Made by a program: the position numbers and the translations under genes
NCBI GenBank assembly: GCA_020717885.1
Contig: DYDN01000002.1
Span: 1-25,049, forward strand
Length of the DNA stretch: 25,049 nt
Source of the DNA: Candidatus Forterrea sp.
Lineage (GTDB): Archaea > Iainarchaeota > Iainarchaeia > Iainarchaeales > JAAZKV01
Direction of reading: 5' to 3'
Shown here: piece after piece, positions 1 to 8,464 of the stretch
How the letters are laid out: the number at the start of each line of letters is the position of its first letter
Position numbering within the stretch: position 1 is the first letter of the stretch
The notes under the pieces: generated by a model
Told to the model about the DNA's origin: nothing
Seen by the model: only the letters and a program-made list of their open reading frames with translations
The model's database searches: none

Positions 1-102
1 CATCCAAAGTGGAAACCACTTTGGACCAAACTGATGCAAAAAATCAGGCATCTTAGCTCGCTTGAGCAAAACTTTAACTTTCCTAACCAACTTACAATTC
101 AT
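1..102 (-). CDS. Transposase, N-terminal fragment (runs off left edge)
   Basis: An open frame on the minus strand starts with ATG at 102-100 and runs without a stop off position 1, giving 34 residues. It is preceded on that strand by a GAGGTGG ribosome-binding site. After a basic start, it contains the block MPDFLHQFGPKW. A short PxFLHxFGPK block near the N-terminus is what I remember from IS4/IS5-type DDE transposases of archaea. Only the N-terminus is visible, so catalytic residues cannot be checked. It faces away from the gene at 267. It may belong to the same element type as the transposase C-terminus at the right edge, which is on the same strand. The family call is from memory of motifs only. 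Confidence 0.55.
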   Translation of the reverse strand, partial: MNCKLVRKVKVLLKRAKMPDFLHQFGPKWFPLWM

Positions 103-266
103 CAGGAAACCACCTCAATTGGTTCTCCAAACCCCAATAACCTAAACACTATTGGGGCATAAAAAAGCCCCTTTACAAACAAAAACACGGACTTTCAACA
201 AAGCCCCACCGCCCATTAAGTATAAAAACACTTAATTCCTTATTTTGCAAGTTCTAAGGGGGTAGT
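103..266. other. Structured divergent intergenic region
   Basis: This gap lies between the leftward transposase start and the rightward membrane-protein gene. It holds an 8-bp stem (CCCCAATA 132-139 with TATTGGGG 150-157) that shares its GGGG with a second, mutually exclusive stem (GGGGC 154-158 with GCCCC 167-171, followed by TTT). It may contain the outer end of the left insertion sequence. I saw no convincing terminal inverted repeat and no additional gene here. Confidence 0.4.
221..228 (+). promoter_or_regulatory. Candidate TATA box for the membrane-protein gene
   Basis: TATAAAAA lies about 25-30 nt upstream of where a short-leader transcript of the 267 gene would begin. It sits inside a small inverted repeat, TTAAGT 216-221 and ACTTAA 230-235. 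The gene follows after a purine-rich AAGGGGGT ribosome-binding site at 256-263. The call is from position and composition only. Confidence 0.4.
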
Positions 267-1184
267 ATGATGGGGTTTGATGTTGGAAATGCAATTAATT
301 TTGCTTTTACTGGGTGGGTGAAGAGCAAAGCCGCGCTGAAATATTTTGTAGTAGCTTTAATTCTCTTTATTATTTTAAATGTTGCACTGGGTTCGGTTGC
401 CGGAACATTATTTGGTTCCTTTGCTGATGTGGCATCAATGTCCGCAGGCGAAGCACTCGGATTAGTAGGGTATTTCATTGCATATATGTTACTCTTTGTT
501 GTGCTTTACTGGCTCATAAGCGCATTCGTAGTTTATTTTATGCTCGGCTCAGCGCTCAAAGAAATAAAACGCAAACCCGCAGCATTTAGCGCTGAGAGAT
601 ATGTGAAATTCTTGGGGCTAATGATAGCGAATTGCCTCTCTGTATTATTTTCATTGCAAAAACTAAAATTCCTTTGGGTTTTAGTGGGCGCAATAATATT
701 GGCCATTGTTGGAGTGATTCTTCTTGCAGTTGGCGGGCAATCGGGAATTATTGCTTTGGCAATTCTTGGGATATTATTGCTTGGCATATCAATGATTTTG
801 TTTGTGTGCTATGTGGTAATAATGGTTTACAACGGAATGAGGTTAATACTCTCCGAAATGCTTTTTGTAGAAAAAGAGCAGGGGATTTGGAAAAGCCTTA
901 ATGCATCATGGGACCTTACAGAAGGCAATGCTTTGAATGTGTTCATAGTGCTAGTTGTTGTGAGTGTAGCTATGATGATATTAAGTTTCATCCTTTCAGC
1001 TCCCGCAATGGCATACCAATTTAGCGTACTTGGTGTTACAAGCGGAGCAGGGTCACTAAAAATAATGTCTGACCCGATGTATCTTGGGCTCTCAGTACTA
1101 ACTAATATTGTTCAAGCCTTAGCGGTAATGCTACAAGCATTTGCACTTGCTGGAATATATGTTCAGCTCAAAGGCAAAAAATAA
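267..1184 (+). CDS. Polytopic integral membrane protein, function unknown
   Basis: The 305-residue product has about six hydrophobic segments, roughly at residues 24-50, 64-97, 135-160, 162-190, 225-250 and 275-300. A cytoplasm-like loop before the fifth carries RLILSEMLFVEKEQG followed by a SLNASWDLTEGN block. That arrangement (a helix, then a polar acidic turn, then 'W-LT-GN') resembles the membrane domain seen in DUF975 and glycerophosphodiester-phosphodiesterase-membrane-domain proteins. I offer this only as resemblance. Two adjacent ATGs (267, 270) follow AAGGGGGT; either could be used. No enzyme motif is visible. It lies alone between a transposase fragment and a surface-protein gene and is closed by a terminator-like hairpin. 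Confidence 0.75.
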   Translation: MMGFDVGNAINFAFTGWVKSKAALKYFVVALILFIILNVALGSVAGTLFGSFADVASMSAGEALGLVGYFIAYMLLFVVLYWLISAFVVYFMLGSALKEIKRKPAAFSAERYVKFLGLMIANCLSVLFSLQKLKFLWVLVGAIILAIVGVILLAVGGQSGIIALAILGILLLGISMILFVCYVVIMVYNGMRLILSEMLFVEKEQGIWKSLNASWDLTEGNALNVFIVLVVVSVAMMILSFILSAPAMAYQFSVLGVTSGAGSLKIMSDPMYLGLSVLTNIVQALAVMLQAFALAGIYVQLKGKK

Positions 1185-1202
1185 TTTTAAAGTAACTTTT
1201 TG

Positions 1203-1230
1203 AAGTGGGCGTTTCACCCACTTTTCTTTA
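1203..1230 (+). terminator. Hairpin terminator after the membrane-protein gene
   Basis: AAGTGGG (1203-1209) and CCCACTT (1217-1223) form a perfect 7-bp stem with a 7-nt loop. It is followed directly by TTCTTTA. It lies 19 nt after the stop codon and before the promoter of the next gene. Confidence 0.5.
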
Positions 1231-1296
1231 AACCCTTCAAAACAACTCTAAAGTGCAAAATACAAATAACTTTGCCCCGTGAATAAGCGAAAAGTA

Positions 1297-1304
1297 TTTA
1301 TATT
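1297..1304 (+). promoter_or_regulatory. Candidate TATA box for the surface-protein gene
   Basis: TTTATATT lies about 80 nt upstream of the chosen start codon at 1380, which predicts a transcript start near 1325 and a leader of about 55 nt. The leader ends with GGGTGA, spaced for the ATG at 1380. An upstream in-frame start at 1308 would fall at or before the predicted transcript start. Confidence 0.4.
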
Positions 1305-1379
1305 GGTTTGATGCAAGGTATATATTGCGCATCCTTTTTTGCTTGGGGCTGGGAAGCGCGTAATTGGTTGGGTGAAAAA

Positions 1380-3107
1380 ATGAATTTTAGAGCGAGAGCA
1401 CTTGCAATAGTTGCGTTTGTTATACTTATTTTTCTTGTGATGGGCGGAGCATACGCCTGCAGTATAAACGTCTCAAGTTTTCAAACTGAAGCAAGGGGTA
1501 CGGGAGATTATTCAACCGCAATAACCGCGGATAGAAGCACTGATATTGACATAAAAATTAGTTTTACAGTTGATTCTTATTCAGGCAGTGACTGCCCAAC
1601 AAATATTTCTGCCCAATCAAAAATTTACAGATATAATAATGATACAAGTAATTGGGAATATGTAAAAACCACTTCATCAAAATCACAAGAACTAAGCAAT
1701 GACACTTACGTTTTTGTTTGGAATAATGAGTTCAATACAACAAGCACAGCAAAATACACAAGATATAGGATTGATGGAAACATTCTTTCTGGAAGCACAA
1801 TTGTTGATACTGAAACAGCCTATGTTGGTGTAGAAAATAATTCCTGCTCAGGAGTAACTCTTGTGGCAAACAATTTTACAATTAATGAAGGCGCAACAAG
1901 CACAAGAACTCTTAGAATTGAGAACAACACAAACAAAGAATTCAGTATTTCAACACTCAGCGTAATATTAAATAGTCCAATTATAAGGTCGGGAAACACA
2001 TCAGGTTATGATAATGTAGTTTCTTCATTCTCATACGAACCAGTGAACCTCTATCTTGATGCGGGATTTGTTTCAAGCAATACGACAACAACACTAAAGT
2101 TCCAAGTGGCAGGGTACCTTGGGAACAATTACTGCTCAATTTCTGCAATAGGCACAAAGAACTTTGATGTAACTGTACAAAACACTGGAACAAATGACAA
2201 TTACAACGACACATATTATGATCCATACTACGATAACTATTCAACAACAAGCTCCGCATGCGCGGACATAAATTTAAGCGCGAATAATACAACAATGGAT
2301 GAGGCGACAGAAGGAAAACCAGTTATTAATATTACGAACAGCTCAACAAAAAGATTTGAAATACTTGAAGTTAAGACAACAAACAACGGGGTAGATTTGA
2401 GTAACTACTATAATGACAAATATGTTTACCCTGGCCAAGTATCAGATATTGTTCTAAGAGCAATTTCTCCAAGCGTTACCTCAGACAAAGTCTACACAAA
2501 CACTGTTTGGGTAAGGGGAGTATTCTCTGACGGAAGAACTTGCTCATTTGGTTTAACTGGAAAAACAACAATCATAACAACTATTGTGGATGCAAGTGCA
2601 ATTGCCGCAACCCAAAACTTGCCGCTTAACTGCACAAACTTCTCAATTAGTGTTCCATCTTCTGCCCAAATAAAGAATTATGGTGCAATACCATTCACGA
2701 TAAACAACAACACAGGAAAGAGAGCGGATATTTACATTGAAGGCACAACAGGCATAAACACTACTCCAACGTTAATCCCTCTCCCAGGAAGTTCTTCGAT
2801 AACTAGAGAGCTGGCAGTGAATGTAAATAGCGCAAACGGCCAAGTAACATTCAGACCAGTAGTTGATGGATGCTCACTTGCCTCAAAAAGCGTTGCAATT
2901 ACTAACACAAGCACTGTTGTTTCTGCACAGGGCCAAAATGCTTCAAATACAGTAAGCGGAGCACTCGCAGGGCTATTTGCACTTGGAAATAATGCACAGG
3001 GAATCGGACTTGTAGTTCTTGCAATAATCATAATCATAATAATTGTTGGGGTTATAGCAAGTAATGGGCCAAAAGGGCCAAATCAGGCCTGGGTTGAGAA
3101 AAAATAA
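1380..3107 (+). CDS. Secreted, C-terminally anchored surface protein with Cys-paired beta domains
   Basis: The 575-residue product has a signal peptide (residues 1-26, ending AYA before Cys27) and a C-terminal membrane helix (about 542-560, very Ile-rich) followed by a short polar tail, so the bulk should sit outside the cell. The mature part has exactly eight cysteines in a regular layout: 27/72, 156/252, 294/388, 418/498. Three domains begin alike with Cys, then a hydrophobic strand, then an Asn-rich turn (CSGVTLVANNF, CADINLSANN, CTNFSISVP), suggesting repeated Ig-like/CARDB-type folds. Many NxS/T sites suit N-glycosylation. A Tyr/Asn/Asp linker lies at about 270-290. The start at 1380 is chosen because GGGTGA precedes it and the signal peptide begins there; the open frame extends upstream to 1308. 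No specific family is recognised. Confidence 0.8.
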   Translation: MNFRARALAIVAFVILIFLVMGGAYACSINVSSFQTEARGTGDYSTAITADRSTDIDIKISFTVDSYSGSDCPTNISAQSKIYRYNNDTSNWEYVKTTSSKSQELSNDTYVFVWNNEFNTTSTAKYTRYRIDGNILSGSTIVDTETAYVGVENNSCSGVTLVANNFTINEGATSTRTLRIENNTNKEFSISTLSVILNSPIIRSGNTSGYDNVVSSFSYEPVNLYLDAGFVSSNTTTTLKFQVAGYLGNNYCSISAIGTKNFDVTVQNTGTNDNYNDTYYDPYYDNYSTTSSACADINLSANNTTMDEATEGKPVINITNSSTKRFEILEVKTTNNGVDLSNYYNDKYVYPGQVSDIVLRAISPSVTSDKVYTNTVWVRGVFSDGRTCSFGLTGKTTIITTIVDASAIAATQNLPLNCTNFSISVPSSAQIKNYGAIPFTINNNTGKRADIYIEGTTGINTTPTLIPLPGSSSITRELAVNVNSANGQVTFRPVVDGCSLASKSVAITNTSTVVSAQGQNASNTVSGALAGLFALGNNAQGIGLVVLAIIIIIIIVGVIASNGPKGPNQAWVEKK

Positions 3108-3152
3108 GGGAAAAATTTCAAAACCGTGCGAACAAAAAAGCCCGGAACATGG

Positions 3153-3160
3153 TTTATAAA
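3153..3160 (+). promoter_or_regulatory. TATA box of the ribosomal-protein superoperon
   Basis: TTTATAAA is a consensus archaeal TATA element in the gap before uL3. Transcription would begin near 3185, leaving a leader of about 200 nt before the uL3 start at 3388. That is long for an archaeal mRNA. Confidence 0.55.
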
Positions 3161-3219
3161 TGTTTTCCCAAAGGAAATAGTTATTGAGTACACTACTCTT
3201 CAAAATAATTGGTGAGCAA

Positions 3220-3297
3220 TTGAGGAGCAAATACCAAAAAACTCTGTTTTTTTGGTTCGGAAACATAAAAAAAGCAATGCTTTTTTTGTGCCCATAA
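3220..3297 (+). CDS. Possible 25-codon leader ORF before uL3
   Basis: A TTG codon at 3220 follows GGTGA (3211-3215) at the spacing used by real genes in this window. It opens a frame of 25 codons ending in TAA at 3295-3297. The product would be short, basic and aromatic (MRSKYQKTLFFWFGNIKKAM and five more residues). Its coding region spans the first two hairpins of the leader, and its stop lies in the third. It could be a regulatory leader peptide or chance; there is no homology support. Confidence 0.25.
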   Translation: MRSKYQKTLFFWFGNIKKAMLFLCP

Positions 3298-3313
3298 AAC
3301 CCTTGGGTTTTAT
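3233..3313 (+). promoter_or_regulatory. Three tandem hairpins in the uL3 leader
   Basis: Three consecutive near-perfect stems occupy 81 nt. The first is 3233-3242 with 3246-3256 (10 bp, one bulged T). The second is 3264-3275 with 3279-3290 (12 bp including one G-U, loop AAT). The third is 3294-3302 with 3305-3313 (9 bp). The 3' arms of the first two are T-rich, like intrinsic terminators. They lie between the predicted transcript start and uL3, where an attenuator or autoregulatory protein-binding leader would be expected. Confidence 0.5.
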
Positions 3314-3387
3314 TCGGTACTGTACTAGTGCTTCCGACGGGCGCGAGTTGTGCTGGTACTCTTTATGAAAATTAAAGATGTGAAAAA

Positions 3388-4413
3388 ATGTCAGAATATA
3401 ACGCACCAAGAAGAGGAGCACTATCCTACTATCCAAGAGTAAGAGCATCTAAACAGACTCCAAGTATTAGAGGATATGGCGCGCAAGGACCACTAAACTT
3501 TTTATGCTACAAAGCAGGAATGGTGCAAGTAGTCGGAAAGAACGTGCACAAAGCAAGCCCAACTTTTAATCAAGAAGTTGTTGCGCCGGCTACTGTTGTT
3601 GAATGCCCTCCACTAAAGGTATTTGGGGTAAGAGCGTATGAAAAAGCAGAAATTGGATTCTCTGCACTAAGCGATGTTATCGCAGAAAATACTGATAAGG
3701 AATTAAAAAGAAAAATAAATAATTTTAAGGCACCGCAGCACAGAGGAGGAAAGGAAAAAACAGAAAAGAGCCCTTTACAGGGCGAGAGAAAAAAAGAAAC
3801 TGATTTTTACACAATAACTGATTTTGAAAAAGAACTCCCTGAGATTGAATATTTCACACTTTTAGTTCACACACAACCAAGCTTCAAAAAGACTCCTGAA
3901 GTGAGCGAAATATTTTTGGGCGGAACAAAAGAAGCACAACTTGCATTTGCTAAAGAAAAACTTGGAAAAGTTTTGTCAATTGAAGAAGTTTTTAAAGAAG
4001 GGGAATACCTTGATGTTCGCGCAGTAACAAAAGGAAAAGGATTTCAAGGTCCAGTAAAGAGATTTGGTGTTAGAACATTTAGACCAAAACACAAAAAGCA
4101 GAGAGTTGTTGGATCCATCGGACCATGGCACCCTGCAACAGTAATGTTTACAGTAGCAAGAGCTGGACAGATGGGGTACCAGAATAGAACTGAAGTAAAT
4201 AAAAAAATAATTAAATTTTCAAAAAATGTTGCAGAAGTTAATCCTAAAGCTGGATTTCAAAACTTCGGAATGGTTGCGGGCGAATACGCATTAATATTTG
4301 GTTCACTTCCTGGTCCAGCAAAAAGATGCATCGCGATGAGAAAGAGCCTAAGACCAGCACAGCACAAGGGAGTGCAGCTGCAATCAGTTGAAAAAATTAT
4401 TATTAATCAGTAA
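3388..4413 (+). CDS. rpl3: Ribosomal protein uL3
   Basis: This is a large-subunit protein reaching from the surface toward the peptidyl-transferase centre. The 341-residue length is normal for archaeal uL3, which is longer than the bacterial form. The core loop signature is clear in the middle: VTKGKGFQGPVKRFGVR, then RPKHKKQRVVGSIGPWHPA and GQMGYQNRTE (about residues 210-270). The start ATG follows TGTGAAAAA. It is the first gene of the S10/spc-type archaeal superoperon and is preceded by a promoter and a structured leader. uL4 follows after 17 nt. Confidence 0.97.
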   Translation: MSEYNAPRRGALSYYPRVRASKQTPSIRGYGAQGPLNFLCYKAGMVQVVGKNVHKASPTFNQEVVAPATVVECPPLKVFGVRAYEKAEIGFSALSDVIAENTDKELKRKINNFKAPQHRGGKEKTEKSPLQGERKKETDFYTITDFEKELPEIEYFTLLVHTQPSFKKTPEVSEIFLGGTKEAQLAFAKEKLGKVLSIEEVFKEGEYLDVRAVTKGKGFQGPVKRFGVRTFRPKHKKQRVVGSIGPWHPATVMFTVARAGQMGYQNRTEVNKKIIKFSKNVAEVNPKAGFQNFGMVAGEYALIFGSLPGPAKRCIAMRKSLRPAQHKGVQLQSVEKIIINQ

Positions 4414-4430
4414 ATGAAAAGTGGATTTTT

Positions 4431-5348
4431 ATGAAAGCAAACGTAATTGGAATTGATGGTTCGGCAAAAGGTTCAATAGAACTGCCAGCGGTATTTGAAA
4501 CAGAATACAAACCAAGACTCATAAAGAGGGCAGTGCACGCAATACAAACCGCAAGATTGCAACCAAAAGGGGCAAACCCAAGAGCTGGAAAAGAAACAAC
4601 AGCAACATATATGGGTTATCGTGGAGTACCAGCATACCGAAGAACAATTAACGTTGAACACGCAAGATTACCAAGAATGAAAAACAAGGGAGCACTATTA
4701 TACGGAAGAGTTGCAAGAGTTCCTCACGCAGTAGGGGGGCATGCAGCACACCCATTAAAAGCTTGGGAAATACTCGCTGAAAATATTAATAAAAAAGAAA
4801 AAAGACTTGCACTAAAGAGCGCAATAGCAACAACCACAATGAAAGAACTTGTTGAAAAGAGATTTATAGTTGAAAAAGAACTTCCAATCGTTGTTGAGGA
4901 CTCTTTTGAAGATGTAAAGAAAACAAAAGAAGTACTTGAAATATTAAACAAAGTTGGAGTGGGAAAAGATCTAAAGAACGCAAGAGGAAAAATAAGAAAA
5001 AGAGCGGGAAGAGGAAAAGCAAGAGGAAGAATTTGGAAAATGAAGAAAAGCGTATTAATTGTTGCAGGAAAAAATTCTCCAATACTTAAAGCATCAAGAA
5101 ATTTGCCGGGTGTTGACGCTGTAACAGCACAATCATTGAATGTTGAATTACTTGCTCCAGGAACGGAAGCAGGAAGACTTGTTGTTTTTACAAAGTCAGC
5201 AATAATTGAGCTTGGAAAAGAAAAAGAGGTTAGCGAAGTTAAAGTTAAGGCAGAAAGAAAAGTTACGGCAAGGGCCGTTGCAAATGTTGAAGCAAAAAAA
5301 GTTAACGTGGAAGCTAAAGCAAAAAAAGCTCCTGTGCAGAAAAAATGA
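4431..5348 (+). CDS. rpl4: Ribosomal protein uL4
   Basis: uL4 lines the nascent-peptide exit tunnel with an extended internal loop. The loop is recognisable here as GYRGVPAYRRTINVEHARLP and the following glycine-rich stretch with VPHAVGGHAAHP (about residues 63-106). The archaeal motif RKRAGRGKARGR lies near residue 190. At 305 residues it is longer than usual; the excess is a C-terminal Lys/Glu/Ala/Val-rich tail from about residue 265 with repeated EAKKVN/EAKAKK units, similar in style to the uS3 and eL32 extensions. The start follows GTGGATTTTT, one of the stereotyped initiation leaders of this cluster. Confidence 0.97.
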   Translation: MKANVIGIDGSAKGSIELPAVFETEYKPRLIKRAVHAIQTARLQPKGANPRAGKETTATYMGYRGVPAYRRTINVEHARLPRMKNKGALLYGRVARVPHAVGGHAAHPLKAWEILAENINKKEKRLALKSAIATTTMKELVEKRFIVEKELPIVVEDSFEDVKKTKEVLEILNKVGVGKDLKNARGKIRKRAGRGKARGRIWKMKKSVLIVAGKNSPILKASRNLPGVDAVTAQSLNVELLAPGTEAGRLVVFTKSAIIELGKEKEVSEVKVKAERKVTARAVANVEAKKVNVEAKAKKAPVQKK

Positions 5349-5364
5349 TTTTTAGTGATTTAAA

Positions 5365-5772
5365 ATGGTAAAACTCAAGGAAGAAGAAAAGATACAGCTC
5401 AAGTCCGAGCAGGAAGCAAAAGAAGCTCCAAAAGAAATAAAGAACAAATCAGAGAAGAATAAAGAAGCAAAAGATAAAGCTGCAAAGATAGTAATGTCAA
5501 AGACAGCAACTCTTCACGACCTTGATGTTGTATTGTATCCACTAGTAACTGAAAAAGCAGTTAACATGATAGAATCAGAAAACAAAATTACATTTATAGT
5601 AAATGATTACTCAGGAAAGGCCGAAGTGAAAAAAGCTGTTGAAGAAGCATACGGCGTAAAAGTTGTTAAAATTAATATTATTAGGGACATGAAAGGGAGA
5701 AAAAAAGCAATTGTAAAGCTTGACAAGAAGAACAAAGCAAGCGAACTTGCTACTAAACTAGGAGTACTGTAA
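5365..5772 (+). CDS. rpl23: Ribosomal protein uL23 with charged N-terminal extension
   Basis: uL23 sits at the tunnel exit and forms a docking site for SRP and the translocon. The conserved domain starts at about residue 49 and contains LYPLVTEKAVNMIE, FIVNDYSGKAEVKKAVEEAY and VKVVKINII, a standard archaeal size of about 86 residues. The first 48 residues are an extra Lys/Glu-rich stretch, probably disordered, and no homologous domain is seen there. The start ATG follows GTGATTTAAA. It is 16 nt downstream of uL4. Confidence 0.95.
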   Translation: MVKLKEEEKIQLKSEQEAKEAPKEIKNKSEKNKEAKDKAAKIVMSKTATLHDLDVVLYPLVTEKAVNMIESENKITFIVNDYSGKAEVKKAVEEAYGVKVVKINIIRDMKGRKKAIVKLDKKNKASELATKLGVL

Positions 5773-5815
5773 AAGCTCTGATGAAATTTATTTTTAAAAA
5801 TGAAAACGTGATGTT

Positions 5816-6526
5816 ATGGGTAAACGATTAATTTCACAAAGAAGCGGAAAAGGAAGCCATACATTCAAGGCAAAGCACAAAGGAATTGAGGCTAAATACT
5901 TAATCCAAGAAGGCGAATTAATGAAAGGCGAAGTAACTGACCTTGTGAAAGAAAACGGAAGACACGCGATAGTTGCAGAAATTACATTTAATGACGGCAG
6001 AAAAGAAACAATTATTGCTGCTGAAGGAATCGCTCTAGGACAGAGAATTGAACAGGGAAGAGGAGCGCAAGTAGAAACAGGGAACGTTTCATATTTAGAT
6101 GACTTGCCAGAAGGATGCCCAGTATTCGCAATTGAAAAGATTGCGGGAGATGGGGGAACTTTAATCAAAGCAGCAGGAAGCTACGCGCTATTAATGGCAA
6201 AAGACAGCAAGAAAGCAACACTCAAAATGCCATCAGGAAATTTGATAGCACTACCACTTAATGTAAGGGCAACAATAGGAAATGTTTCATGCGGAGGAAG
6301 ACAGGACAAGCCGCTAGTAAAAGCAGGAAACGCATTCCATTTATTCAAGTCAAAAAGAAAGATGTACCCAAGAGTAAGGGGAGTAAAGATGAATGCTGTG
6401 GATCACCCATTCGGGGGAGCTTCACACAACGCAGGAAAATCAAAGAGCACATCAAGAAACGCTCCACCAGGAAGAAAAGTTGGTGCAATCGCATCCTCAA
6501 GAACAGGGAGGAGAAAGAAGAACTAA
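5816..6526 (+). CDS. rpl2: Ribosomal protein uL2
   Basis: uL2 is a core large-subunit protein needed for subunit joining and peptidyl-transferase activity. The 236-residue length matches archaeal uL2. The start GKRLISQRSGKGSHTF and the highly conserved C-terminal VRGVKMNAVDHPFGGASHN are present, with the histidine of DHPFGG retained. The C-terminus is the usual basic tail. The start ATG at 5816 follows GTGATGTT; an upstream ATG at 5811 is out of frame. The stop codon lies in the loop of a perfect 7-bp hairpin (6517-6534), which may end or pause part of the transcript before uS19. Confidence 0.97.
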   Translation: MGKRLISQRSGKGSHTFKAKHKGIEAKYLIQEGELMKGEVTDLVKENGRHAIVAEITFNDGRKETIIAAEGIALGQRIEQGRGAQVETGNVSYLDDLPEGCPVFAIEKIAGDGGTLIKAAGSYALLMAKDSKKATLKMPSGNLIALPLNVRATIGNVSCGGRQDKPLVKAGNAFHLFKSKRKMYPRVRGVKMNAVDHPFGGASHNAGKSKSTSRNAPPGRKVGAIASSRTGRRKKN

Positions 6527-6534
6527 AGTTCTTC
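6517..6534 (+). terminator. Stop-codon hairpin at the end of uL2
   Basis: GAAGAAC (6517-6523) pairs perfectly with GTTCTTC (6528-6534) around a 4-nt loop containing the uL2 TAA. It lacks a long U-tract, so its role as a terminator is uncertain. It precedes a TATA-like element at 6556. Confidence 0.35.
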
Positions 6535-6555
6535 GCGAAAGACCAAAAAGGTTTG

Positions 6556-6561
6556 TATAAA
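6556..6561 (+). promoter_or_regulatory. Candidate internal promoter before uS19
   Basis: TATAAA in the 76-nt uL2-uS19 gap predicts a start near 6585 and a leader of about 18 nt containing GGTGG before the ATG at 6603. It lies in the loop of an imperfect inverted repeat (ACCAAAAAGG 6542-6551, CCTTTGGT 6564-6571) followed by TTTTTTA. The same stretch could therefore also act as a terminator. Confidence 0.35.
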
Positions 6562-6602
6562 TGCCTTTGGTTTTTTATTTTCATTAAGCATTGGTGGGAA
6601 AT

Positions 6603-6998
6603 ATGGTTACAAAAGAATTCACATTCAGGGGAAAAACAGTTGCTGAGCTAAATGCGATGAGCCTTGAAGAGTTCGCAAAACTTTGCCCGTCAAGAGCACG
6701 AAGAGCGATAAAGAGCACTGGTGTTGATAAGAAAATACTTAAGAAGGTTGCAAATTATAAGAAAGCTCCAAAAGCAAAACCAATACGAACACACAGAAGA
6801 GATCTTGTAGTAATACCAGCAATGCTTGGGGTAAGATTTGCAATACACAAAGGAAAAGAATTTGAAAATGTTGATATTAACGAAAAAATGCTAGGGCATT
6901 ACCTTGGAGAGTTCGCTCTTACAAGAAAAAGACTCCAGCACGGAAAAGCAGGAATCGGAGCAACAAAGAGCTCAACCGCTGTAACCGCAAGAGGATAA
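6603..6998 (+). CDS. rps19: Ribosomal protein uS19
   Basis: uS19 is a small-subunit head protein near the A site. The 131-residue product begins MVTKEFTFRGKTVAEL, and the C-terminal signature IRTHRRDLVVIPAMLG, then GHYLGEFALTRKRLQHGKAG with KSS, is typical of archaeal uS19. The start is set at 6603 because GGTGGGAAAT precedes it; an in-frame TTG at 6591 would only translate the ribosome-binding site. A possible own promoter lies at 6556. Confidence 0.96.
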   Translation: MVTKEFTFRGKTVAELNAMSLEEFAKLCPSRARRAIKSTGVDKKILKKVANYKKAPKAKPIRTHRRDLVVIPAMLGVRFAIHKGKEFENVDINEKMLGHYLGEFALTRKRLQHGKAGIGATKSSTAVTARG

Positions 6999-7057
6999 AA
7001 TTAGGGGAATGCATAGGGGTAATTAGAAAGTTGTTGAAATTTGTTTGGTGAAATTGG

Positions 7058-7528
7058 ATGGCAGAAATTAGATATCAGGCAGAGGTTGGAAAAGCGAGCA
7101 AGACAGCGAGAGCAATGCTCAAAAACGCGCCTGTATCAGTAAAGTACTCCACAGAAATCTGCAAGCAAATAAAAACAAGACCGGTGAACAAAGCAATTGA
7201 GTTCATGGAGAGAATTATCTCACACGAAGAATATTTGCCACTTAAGAGATACAACAAAAAAGTTGCTCATAGAAAAGGACAGGCAAAAGAAGGAGAAAAA
7301 GCGGGAAGATACCCTGAGAAAGTTGCAAAAGCATTTATCCAGATACTAGAGCTCGCGAAAACAAACGCGGACTTCAAGGGACTTGATCCTGAAAAGTTGT
7401 TAGTTATACACGCATATGCGAATATGGGAATGAACAGATTCAGTTACCAGTCCAAGGGAAGAATTGCAGGAAAAGCAAGAAGAAGAAACGCAACGAACAT
7501 TGAAATTATAGTTCAGGAAACGAAATAA
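7058..7528 (+). CDS. rpl22: Ribosomal protein uL22
   Basis: uL22 lines the exit tunnel and contacts all domains of 23S rRNA. The 156 residues fit archaeal uL22. Recognisable parts are the N-terminal ISTEICKQI-like helix region (STEICKQIKTRPVNKAIEFM), the HRKGQAKEGEKAGRYPEKVA loop, and the C-terminal hairpin ending RRNATNIEIIVQE. GGTGAAATTGG gives a good ribosome-binding site. It is followed by uS3 after a short gap. Confidence 0.96.
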   Translation: MAEIRYQAEVGKASKTARAMLKNAPVSVKYSTEICKQIKTRPVNKAIEFMERIISHEEYLPLKRYNKKVAHRKGQAKEGEKAGRYPEKVAKAFIQILELAKTNADFKGLDPEKLLVIHAYANMGMNRFSYQSKGRIAGKARRRNATNIEIIVQETK

Positions 7529-7546
7529 ATTTTTGGAATGATATTT

Positions 7547-8431
<885 letters not shown>

Positions 8432-8464
8432 AATTAAAGATGAATTTTTGAAAAGATGATTGTT

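Noticed and set aside
1308..1379. N-terminal extension of the surface protein from 1308
   Set aside because: It would start at about the predicted transcript start, lacks a ribosome-binding site and would place a non-signal segment before a good signal peptide beginning at 1380.
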